NCBI GenBank assembly: GCA_016169945.1
Contig: JADLSH010000191.1
Location: 1,949,501-2,013,500, forward strand
Source: Trachythela sp. YZ-2020
Lineage: Eukaryota > Cnidaria > Anthozoa > Malacalcyonacea > Clavulariidae
DNA length: 64,000 nucleotides
Direction of reading: 5' to 3'
Of this stretch, positions 1-9,500 are shown piece by piece. Every line of letters starts with the position of its first letter. Within the stretch, counting starts at the first letter, position 1. The notes beneath the pieces are model-generated. The model was not told the DNA's origin and did no database searches. It worked only from the letters and a program-made list of their open reading frames with translations. The position numbers and the translations under genes were made by a program.

Positions 1-164
1 TAATTTGATTAGCGATACGATCTGTTAGAAAAAACTGGAATTAGCTGGAAAAACTGGTATTAAAACTGTTTATGACCTTCATGAGTTTGGACGTCAATTG
101 CCGCCATCTTGGCTTCACTTGGCCTATTGGCCGAACATTAGAAGTTCTTACTCCAGATATATAT

Positions 165-528
165 GGAGCTCACTGGCTCGCAGACGTTGTTTTTCTCACG
201 CCAAGCGACGAAAAACAAACGTCTGCTGAACCAAGCGCCAGAACGAGTTCTGCTATTTCACAACGTCTATTTTGATCGTCCAATCAGAATCTCTTATATA
301 AACGGTGATTCTTGTGAAAATGCATAAATTAATTATAACAATTTGCTCACAGCTTCGTTGAACTCCATATTGAATTTAAAATTATGCTGAATATACCGCA
401 AAACGTCACTTTCCATAATTTGGAAGGTAAATTCTGATTGGTTGAGGGAAAAATAGCAGAACTCGTTCTGGCGTTCGGTTCAGCAGACGTTTGTTTTTAA
501 CGTCTGCGAGCAGGCTAGGCCACCATAT
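165..528. repeat. Inverted-repeat (foldback) element
   Basis: Arms at about 172-262 and 448-525 are reverse complements with a few mismatches; both carry CGCAGACGTT and AGAACGAGTTCTG. A spacer of about 185 bp separates them. This is consistent with a non-autonomous DNA transposon; no coding sequence is seen. It is followed at about 530-620 by half of the common palindromic MITE. Confidence 0.6.
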
Positions 529-529
529 A

Positions 530-622
530 CAATACTACATATAATGATGGAATTAACATTTTCTCACTCTGATAACTGCAGGTTGACCACCATCTGCTGC
601 ACGATAGTGCTTAGTGAATACA
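530..622. repeat. Palindromic MITE family 1, partial copy
   Basis: This copy contains the family's right end, GTTGACCACCATCTGCTGCA, followed by CGATAGTGCTTAGTGAA. The same end recurs at least a dozen times in the window, usually in introns. Confidence 0.7.
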
Positions 623-668
623 TCTATAATCTTGCATTTCTTTCCTAAACTACTTTAAATGTTTCCAG

Positions 669-3423
669 AGTAACACAACTGTCGTGACACTTGATCTCCA
701 TGACAACAACATGTGTGACGATGGGACGAGATATATTGCAGAAATGGTTAAAGAAAATTGTTACATCGCTTCGTTGGTGAGTCCCTCGTTTAATTTCCAA
801 AGTGCCAAAAAATTATAGCGAAAACTTTTAATATATGGCCTAAAGCTCGTTTTCCAACCGTATATTACCGAAACGTAGCATAAACTACGGCAGTTCTATT
901 TTAGATGAGGCAAATTTTGCCATTTTCTGAAAAAAAGTAATTACTGTTATTTTCAGGATTTATCATCAAATAAAATTGGCCACATTGGTTGTTCCGCTAT
1001 CTGTGATATGTTAAACAATAGTGGAATTATTCAAGATCTGAATGTATCCAATAATTTCTTCGCTGATAAGGATGCCGCTGTTTTAGCTGATACTATTAAG
1101 GTATGTTGTCTTTCTGTTCTTGCTCTTTAGACATAAGCTTAGTATAGATGTGTTTCACAAATAAATACTACAATTGAGAGATGTAGTTTCATCTCTCAAC
1201 CAAAGACGTAGTTCCCCCATCTGCTATCCAGATAGAATAGCGACATTCACGCGATTCCTTCCCGTTTTAGGTGAATGAACATTTGATCGCGCTCAACCTA
1301 AGTGGAAATCAATTTTGTGAAGAAGGCGGAGTAGTACTGGGTCCTAGTATCAGTGAGTATGCTTTTCACCGTCCTAGGTTCGTCCTAGGTTCCAATTTCC
1401 TGTCAGACGGACTGAGATCTTGAGTACGAGATGAGCAGACAAACGAACAGAGTCTCTCAAATACGTCGACGTCATTAGTATTTATAACTATACTTCTTCT
1501 ATATCTCTTAACCCACAGCTGCGAACGATTCTATTGAAATTCTCGATTTAAGTTGGAATCAAATACGTCGACGTGGTGCCATGGCAATTGCCGCTGGACT
1601 CAAAGTTTGTATATTCGGCACTATATTACTCTACTGTGTTCCTTCCGGCAAACATCGTCCAATGAAATGTGTTTACCAGTTCTAAACTATTCTCTCTAGA
1701 GGTCCAGTAAGCGCCATCCCTTATTTGTCCAGTGTCGCTACAGGAGAAACCGAAATACGTGGATAAAATCTACGGTGTTTGGTAGAGTCCTGCTGAAGGC
1801 GGGACTGGGTTGAAATTATAATCAGACAACTGCATATTGCAGGAATCGATCGATCCGATCACAGAGAAGAGAAGCACATGCACACCACGTGCACACCACG
1901 TTTAACATTGTTTCCCTACACAGAGTAACTGTACGTTGAGAGTGTTGGATCTTTCATGGAATGGCTTCGAAGACGATGGTGCACGTGCTTTGTGTGACTC
2001 AATAAGAGGAAACAATACACTCACTGAGCTGAATATCAGAAACAACAGAATATCAACTGTCGGTGCGGCCCACATTGCGCGAGGTTTGGAGGGAAATAAT
2101 ACCTTGGAAGTTCTGAAGGTAATCACAATTATATAACAGTTCTAAAACAGCTCTCTCTCTCTCTCTCTGGAGGTCTGGTAAGGTCTTTTGCTTATTGATC
2201 CAGTGTTATTACAGGAGAAAACCAGAGTACCTGGAGAAAACCTGCGGTGTTTGGTAGAGTCAAACTGGAAGCACTCTTCTCACATATGACTAAGGTGAAA
2301 TTATAATCAGACAACTTCGTATTGCAGGGATCAAAGCCCAGTCACAGAGATGAAAGACACATGCCACATACACTAACCACTGTGCCACATGGATACACTG
2401 GGAGTTTTATAAAAGCCCTTTTAGTCTCATATATTCTGTTTATTTAGATTGGTCAAAATCCTATCCAAACAGCGGGTGCTCACGCCGTACTCTCTGCATT
2501 AAGGACGAAATCAGACAGTGCTATACATACATTGTATCTGGAAGACATATATCTTGATGACGATTTCTTTGTCTTGTTAAAAAATCTAAATGAACGAAAA
2601 CCAGTGAAGATTGTTGGACGTTCTAGGCCTTCAGAAATAACTCCTTTACAGAAAATCAAACAGTTTATCACTAATAATTATGACCGCTGGTTTGAAGTAT
2701 TTGGTGCCTTTGACGCAGATGGCTGCGGACATATTTCTAAAGCTCAATTTATCGAGGGCTTAAAGGTCAGTTATATAGGTAGGCTTCAGTAAACATTACG
2801 AGGCAGCAGATGGTGGTCAACTTCAGAAATGTTGACACTTGTACAAGCAAGAAAATTTAACTACATCTCTCAATTGTATCTGTTTGCCTCCAAATACAAG
2901 ACTACTACATATAATGATAAGAATTAACAATGCTTATCTTGACTACATTGTCCTTATAATTTTTAGGAAGTTAACTTAACGTTCGACAAAGGCCAGATGA
3001 CATGGTTATGCATTTCGTTAACAGAAGATCAGGGATCACAAATCAGTTACAAGTTAGTGTGGACATTATATATTATAAGCTACCAGTGCTGTGGTTCGTG
3101 TCTGAACTTCAACTACCTGGAAAAGTTCAACGTTTTCGCGCGGAGGTATGACGAAGCGCCCTTGGCTTTGCTCGAAACGCCAAAGTGTTTTAAGTAAACC
3201 TTTTTCAGGTTGTTCAAACACAACAGGTCAACAGCCTACTGAAGAATACTATACCTACACTGCATATGGACCCAAAAAATTAGACCTAATCTTTGGTTCA
3301 TTTTGTTTTAGAAAACCCGCTGAGAATATAAAAAAGAAAATCCCGGCCTCAGCGAATGTCTCGCCTAAACCTACGACACCAACTACGCCAAACATGAAGA
3401 AAAACAACAAAAAATCGCGATGA
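669..3423 (+). CDS. Leucine-rich repeat protein with C-terminal EF-hand (LRRC74-like), 5' end missing
   Basis: Nine exons join in frame: 669-776, 957-1100, 1271-1352, 1519-1604, 1924-2118, 2448-2765, 2967-3052, 3209-3226 and 3312-3423, giving 382 residues ending in TGA. The first five exons encode ribonuclease-inhibitor-type LRRs (repeated LDLSxN/LNISxN cores such as LDLSWN and LNIRNN), with introns falling near repeat borders. Exon 6 ends in one EF-hand loop, DADGCGHISKAQ; position 12 is Gln instead of the usual Glu and position 5 is Cys, so calcium binding may be weak. The tail is basic and rich in Lys, Pro and Thr. The first visible exon opens inside a repeat, so the start codon lies upstream, probably outside the window. 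LRRC74-type proteins have no firm biochemical role. Exon 8 is only 18 nt. The family assignment is moderate; the LRR and EF-hand calls are strong. Confidence 0.75.
1680..1910 (-). repeat. tRNA-derived SINE, family A, intronic
   Basis: On the minus strand it resembles the copy at 31195-31430. It has an internal GATTCCTGC B-box-like segment, then TCTGATTATAATTTCA, a TCTACCAAACAC block and a degraded TTCTCC...TTTCTCC tail. It lies in an intron of the LRR gene. A second copy is at about 2145-2395. Confidence 0.6.
2145..2395 (-). repeat. tRNA-derived SINE, family A, intronic, with (CT)n flank
   Basis: Same family and orientation as 1680-1910. It shares the block with TAGAGTCAAACTGGAAGCA on the plus strand and the attatAATCAGACAACT segment. 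A CT microsatellite at 2147-2168 adjoins it. Confidence 0.6.
2793..2963. repeat. Palindromic MITE family 1
   Basis: It begins with GCAGCAGATGGTGGTCAACT and continues through the internal blocks shared by the family (CAACTACATCTCTCAATT and CCTCCAAATACAAGACTACT). It lies in the intron before exon 7 of the LRR gene and ends close to the acceptor at 2966. Confidence 0.75.
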
Positions 3424-4398
3424 CAAACTTCGCAGGCGAAAAATTGGAAATAAAATATACTAGAATAAATATGAATATATTCTATTTTTCATTATAAACT
3501 ATATCCTTTTAGCTATATTTAGGTTATATTGAACGATAAGTCATTAGTTTCCACTCATGGTATTTCTTTCTTTCTATTGAAGTTGACCAGACATTCCCAC
3601 CTCAGACAGCAGGAAATCGGAAGGTTGGCAATTTCACTGTTAATTTTTCCGAACCTTTGTATTTCGCCTCTAGAATGTGTTGCTGTTGGGCTTAGACTTC
3701 AAATGTTGTTGAAATTTTACTACCAATTTTAAACTAGTCTTGTTAATTTTTATTTTAAAAGGGTGATTTCTTCACCTTCTTTCTTCATTGATAGTGCTTT
3801 AATGCTGGCAAAAGGCAACGTACATGCATTTTTAACAAGAAAGCTTTCATTGTAAACTGATTTTCTTAACGATAAGTGGCTTTCTGAAAAATCGGCAGGT
3901 TCAGATTGAGATCGGGAGGAACGTGCGGAAATCGGGAGAGTTGGAATGTCTGAGTTAACTGTATAGTGTGTCGGTGAGGTGAGGTAAGTCAAGCGTACGT
4001 CTTTATTTTGCTTATTTATAATAAATAATCTTAATTTATTATACAATAATGGCCCGATTTATACTAAAGAGGCATCATTCGTCTGATAGATCATCCGGCA
4101 ATGGTTTTGGGAACAAGTCATGCCTGATACTGTTTCTGATGCCATATTTATATACAAGAACAGATGATTCGTAAACACGAACTACACACGCAATGTGTAG
4201 ACAAACTACGCAGAAAGTTTGTCTCGACGGATGATCCGTCTGTTTTCCGCAGCTGTACACAGATCAACTATCTTGTCCATGACCAAATTCGTCCAGACGT
4301 ATCACTCGTCTCTAGTATATATCAACGGGCCACATTCAATCTTTCACGACAATCTCATCATTAAATATCCAGGGATTGACAGAACAAGACACCACTCC
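3424..4398. other. Convergent intergenic spacer with a TIR element
   Basis: This holds the 3' flanks of the LRR gene (+) and ARL2 (-). AATAAA-like sites follow the LRR stop near 3450. The stretch from about 4050 to 4332 is a repeat element listed separately. No other gene is evident; the short open frames here lack splice or family support. Confidence 0.5.
4050..4332. repeat. TIR element family 2 (about 280 bp)
   Basis: The ends GGCCCGATTTATACTA and TAGTATATATCAACGGGCC are imperfect inverted repeats. The interior carries repeated GATGATCCGTCTG-like motifs. Related copies lie at about 11060-11310 and 49951-50165, so this is a dispersed family, probably a MITE. Confidence 0.65.
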
Positions 4399-6401
4399 TC
4401 AATCCATGGTGAAAACGCGTGACGCTATATCATCAATCAGCCAATCAATGCCACACAATAGATTCTCACCAGTAACCGCACTACACCACTGTATTTGCCA
4501 GTGATGACTTTTGATTGAGTCAAGCTCTAATACCTGAAATAAAAAAACAAATAAATTGCAAAATAGAATGTTAAAATTGCCTTTTTGAGGTGGGCACTAT
4601 TCTAAGCACTACCGTACAGCAGATAGTGCCCTGTAACGCTTACTGCAACGCGCCAATATTACAAATGCAACTATAATGTACTTCTTTTATTTCCTCTGCT
4701 TTCAAACTACCAGGTAGATCTTGTTTATTTGCAAAGACAAGAAGTGTTGCACCAGTGAGACGCTGTATTAAAAGAAAATACAAAGATCATGAAGTTTGAC
4801 CAAATAGAAACCATTCAAGCTTAATGCAGTTTTATTCAACAACTTTGTTTCAAGACTCATTTCAAGATTTCATATCACACGCCATAGAATAGGAAATGAC
4901 TAGAAGGGCCACTTGAGGCCGAACCTTTGAAGTTTTTGAAGCTGCGCATGTCGCATTACGCATGTCATTACCATTATTCTAGCTAGTCAATTGCATTTTC
5001 TGACCAATAAACACGCTGAACTGGCTGGTCCGCCATTATTCTGGCCAGATAACTGCATAAAAATAGGGTGTCACGTTGCACTGCTGAGTGGCCTTTCTGG
5101 TCATTTCCTATTCTGTGACTCAGCTAAAACACAAGATCATGATTCTTATTCACCTCTTCCAGCAACAAAGACTTCAATTCCTTTTTACAATCCTCCAGCC
5201 TCCCTCTATCTGCGCTGTCTACGACCCATATCAACCCATCCGTACTTTCAAAGTAATTCCTCCAATATGAACGTAATGATTTCTGACCACCAACATCCCA
5301 AATATTTAGTTTGAAACTGAAATTTGACAAACCAAAACAAAAAGTTCTAAATTAAACGATCTGGTAATTTTATGTTTTCAATAAAGCAGATTTCACTAAG
5401 CATTATCATGCAGCAAATGGTGGTTAACCTGCAGTTATCAGAGTTATCAGTTATAATGGTAATTATTTTCATTATATGTAGTAGGCTTGTATTTGGAGGC
5501 AGATAAGTAAAATTGAAATGTACTTTAATTGTGCTCCTATCCATGTCAACAATAGACAGCTTTGGCAAACACAACGCGGCGTCAAAGAGGACGTGAAAAT
5601 GGCATAAAAATGGCGTGATATGCCCATCTATGGATGTGCCCACGCCATTTTTACGCCATTTTCACGTCCTCTTTGACGTCGCGTTGTGTTTGCTAAAGCT
5701 GTCTATTTCTGAGCTTACCACCACCAACTATCCAGTAATGCTTACTCAAACCATCAATGATACTGTTTGCAGACTTTTATAAATGTAATACTGAATATTT
5801 ATTATTACTCTCTATGTTCCAGTGTTTTAATGTTAAACCCAAGCGTTGGGGAGATCTCATCGATGTCTTCACCATTAAACTTTTTCAATATTGTTGTTTT
5901 CCCAGCATTATCAAGGCCTCTGAGGTTTAGTTAAGTTTTTGTAAAAAATCTTGAGTATAGCATTAAATAATGTAGAAGGTGAGATAACCAAGCTGCAATG
6001 TGCCCTAATGCACCCAACTGCTTTGTTTAATGCCAGACCGTTTTATTCATCAAGGAGTAAGTGTTCAGGGGTGGACCTTGTCTTGTTAGGCAGGTAGAGG
6101 GGGGAGGAGCAGATTTTCCAGGGGGGGTTACTACAAAGTACTGTACTCCTCAGTGTTGGCAACTGTTCATCCTTAGATGCAAACAATGGTAATGAATATT
6201 TAAGATATCATATAACATAAAGCATATCAAAATAATGCAACCAATATTCTCTTTAAAAAATACCATTTCTGTATATCTATTCTGACTATAATATTTACGT
6301 TTCAGGTTGATAATCAACCATTGTATAAAAGGATACAACATTAATAAACGAACTTCACGCTCTTTTTGTTTCATCTTTCTTAAAATTGTCAAAAGACCCA
6401 T
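4399..6401 (-). CDS. ARL2: ADP-ribosylation factor-like GTPase ARL2, complete
   Basis: Five exons (6337-6401, 5809-5919, 5154-5316, 4682-4762, 4399-4533) give 184 residues, the length of vertebrate ARL2. ARL2 is a small GTPase that works with tubulin-folding cofactor D and BART and releases prenylated cargo from PDE6D-type carriers. Visible motifs are the N-terminus [17 protein letters not shown]-loop GLDNAGKT, switch [14 protein letters not shown] and CSAVTG. All five nucleotide-binding boxes are intact, so an active GTPase is expected. The start at 6401 matches the family N-terminus exactly. Intron 1 (5920-6336) has minor-spliceosome signals. Intron 2 (5317-5808) holds a MITE and a long hairpin. 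The gene is divergent to symplekin. The alternative ARL3 is unlikely given the N-terminus and the run [18 protein letters not shown]. Confidence 0.96.
5385..5545. repeat. Palindromic MITE family 1, in ARL2 intron 2
   Basis: It opens with TTTCACTAAGCATTATCATG and GCAGCAAATGGTGGTTAACC, then CAGTTATCAGAG and the internal TATGTAGTAGGCTTGTATTT block. The right half appears interrupted by the hairpin at 5556-5706; a degraded end follows at about 5712-5745. Confidence 0.65.
5556..5706. repeat. Near-perfect 150-bp hairpin
   Basis: The left arm (about 5556-5624) and right arm (about 5638-5706) are almost exactly complementary; both include AACACAACGCG/CGCGTTGTGTT and GACGTGAAAATGGC/GCCATTTTCACGTC. 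The loop is about 13 bp. It sits inside the MITE in ARL2 intron 2, so it is probably a nested, recent foldback insertion. Confidence 0.75.
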
Positions 6402-6517
6402 TTGAAATATATTTGAATTTCTTTTAATATGTCAAAAGATTGATTTTGTTTTGTTTTAATGAACATGGTCGTTACTTCATGTATATCAAATATTGTGTAC
6501 CGCACTCAATATTCAAG
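6402..6517. promoter_or_regulatory. Divergent promoter shared by ARL2 and symplekin
   Basis: Only 116 bp separate the ARL2 start codon (minus, 6401) from the symplekin start (plus, 6518). No other gene fits between them, so both 5' UTRs and a bidirectional core promoter must lie here or overlap the first exons. The stretch is AT-rich, without an obvious TATA box in a defined position. An in-frame upstream ATG at 6479 would add 13 residues to symplekin. Confidence 0.6.
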
Positions 6518-9500
6518 ATGGCCGCTCTTCCTAAGGGTGAAACTTCACGTTTAACGAAGGAAGGAGACGAAAAGAAGCCTCAAGATGGCTCAAATAAAGG
6601 CAGAACGACAAATGAAAGGGTAGGTGATATTTCTGAGCGTTTACAGTGTGTGTTTTGTGTGTTATTTAGTGGAAAATACTGGAAATATTACATAGTCTGA
6701 TGTCATGTGTATTGAGTATAGTTTTATAGTTAAGTATGTACTGCAGATCATGTAGTTTCACCATAAGCACTGTCGTGCAGCAGATGGTGGTCAACCAACA
6801 GTTATCATTGACCACCATCTGCTGCCCTGTAATACTTAACAAAGTCCACTAATACTGATCAGTCTGTGTAATTTGCACATGGGACCCCCCCCCTGCTGTA
6901 GCCCTGATGGTCTGCCATTCTGAAATTTCAGCCATTCTAATACGCTGAGATGACTACCAATTTATGAAGCAAGAAACTGGACAAAAAGACGACCACACTT
7001 ATAATGTTGTCAAAAACAGTTTTCCCTCAGGGGTGACATCCATACTCATTTTGCCACGCAAAATGTCAAAATGACGTTTTGACTGGGTGGGTTGGTTTTT
7101 TAGAGAAGGTCTGATGTTTTGCGTGGCAGTTTGAACTTGTATAGAGCGAAGAGACTTCATCAGATTAAATCAGATTAATTCCTGCACACACGTCATGTTG
7201 CCTTTCTAATCAGTTTTAAAAAGTATTTTATCATTAAACACTCTCATATTCACAAGTCAATTTTATAGATGACTTTGCAAAAGTTTTCCAATGAATTATA
7301 TTATTTTAAATCTGTTTGTAGTTTGATATTAATACTCTTTAGCATGTCTAAGATAAAAGAGTGATCAATGAAAAATGGTATTTTCTTTGATATTATATGC
7401 ATATTCACGCCTGACGTTTTGCAATTTGCATGGCAAAATGAGTATGGATGTCGCCCCTCACTAAAACAATTTTGCATTGCAGACAACCACCCACCTTCTC
7501 ACCATTCTGAAAGCCCTGACATACATAATCCAATCGTTCAATTAACATCAAATGATAAGCTGTGCAGTTTCATGTTGGTGATTTCATGCCAGAACCCTGT
7601 TGTCATCTCTGACAGCTTTATTATTATGCATAGTGTCCATGTTGACAAAAACAGCACATGCTTAAGCTTTCTATTTTAGGTTATTGATCTGCTAAACCAA
7701 GCCCAGTTGGCTAAAAAAGATAACAAACTACACTACCTTAAGCAGGTTAGTTATGTCATTATTGTATTTGTTTTGGCCGGGTAAGATAATTATATTGTTA
7801 ACAAATATTGCTAATTGAATTATATATTTTAGGTTCAGGAATTGATTGTGAACAAGGAACCTGCACTATTGGACAATTTTCTTGATGTATGTCAATTGTC
7901 ATAAGTTGTTTGAAGTAATATTTTCAAATAATGTACATTATATGTTATGTAAATTACGATTCAGTACAATGTATTTCTAAGAATTATTGTAAATATTTGA
8001 TATTAAATCTTTCCAGGAAATCCTTGTGTTTCAACATGATCTAACAACAGAAGTCAGGAAGTTTGTGCTTGGCTTTATTGAGGAAGCATGGTGAGAGATG
8101 ATTTTGTGAACTAGGATTAACTGTTGTTTGCATCTAAGGATGAACAGCATGGTCTTAGCCAGCCTGCCGTCCACCTGTTTTATGGACAGCCGTCTTAGAA
8201 TTTGGACAGCCACTTGGAAAAGACGGCTTTTGGACGGCCGATTATCGTATTGACGCCTTTCGGACAACTTCTAAATATAAATAGCCATCATACACTTGAT
8301 GGCTAGTGCAGCGAGATTCATCGCCGCGTATGTGTTAAGTTGTAAGCCAAATCCCAAATTTGGACGCCCAAATTCCAGATCCTGGCTAAGACTCTGATGA
8401 ACAGTCACAGATTAAAACATTGTTTATTCTAAGTTTGTCAGCAGCATTCAACAAATATCTTTAAATCTGATTGTTGTATAGTAAAAAAGATGTGGAAATA
8501 TTGACCAAAGTTATTCACACAATCGTTCTTCTACTCAATGACTCTAATGTGATGGTGGTGAAGAAAGTGATGCTGTGTTTAACACAGCTCTATCGCTTGA
8601 TGATTCAGGTACGCTAAAAACTATCTGATCTATCACCATCTGATGCATTATCATGCAGTGTTTAGACTAGAATACTGGATTTGGTGGATAATCCAAGTGA
8701 GTAGATATATACACAATTTTAAGACCTATCCAGGAACAGTTGCGAAAAATGCAACACTAGGTCCTCTGGCAGGAATTGAACCCACAGCCCTGCGATTCCG
8801 GTGCAGCACTCTAACCAACTGAGCTACAGAGGCCAGTTGCTGAGCTGTAACCGTAAGTTCTGTATATATAGGTTATCGGGTGTGTGGTATCGGGTGTGCT
8901 ATATATACAGAACTTACGGTTACAGCTCAGCAACTGGCCTCTGTAGCTCAGTTTGGGTTCAATTCCTGCCAGAGGACCTAGTGTTGCACTGGTTAGGTCT
9001 TAAAATTGTGTATATATCTACTCACTTGGATTATCCACCAAACCCAGTATTCTAGTTCAACCAAGTGAAGTGCAAAAAAATCTTTGAAGTGCTTAGACTA
9101 GTGAAACCCAATTAGACTCATAATTATGCTTTCTGTTCAATTGACAGTTTATTAGCAAATTGAAGGTCATTAATGATGATTTGAAAGCAACTTGGGAGGT
9201 AATTTAACATTAGGACTTATATATTTATCTATTTTAAAACACGAAATTCACTTCTATATATTTATATATAATCTTTTGTAATCTCTTCTTAGATTCTGTG
9301 CATGTTGAAGAACCAAATTATGAGTAAAATACAGTCAGATAACGATGGGTGAGCTTTATATTTTTTCAATTCAATTTATGTACACCACACCATAATCTGT
9401 CCAAACTATTTACAACAATCAACAAGCTCTATCATTCATGATGATTTCTGTTTAGTATTCGCACACATGCTATCAAGTTTATGGAAATGGTTATCCTTAC

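Noticed and set aside
3148..3241. LRR gene ending at the TGA at 3239-3241
   Set aside because: Splicing at the GTCAAC donor (3227) to 3312 keeps the frame and adds a basic tail; the early stop is less likely, though transcripts are needed.
4600..4660. Extra ARL2 exon between the two last exons
   Set aside because: The ACAG|GGCACTATCTGCTG acceptor-like site lies in a MITE end, and exon 4 already reads through [13 protein letters not shown] to a good donor at 4681.
8760..8835. Functional tRNA gene on the minus strand
   Set aside because: A- and B-box-like motifs exist, but the acceptor and anticodon stems are imperfect and the unit is part of an inverted SINE pair.
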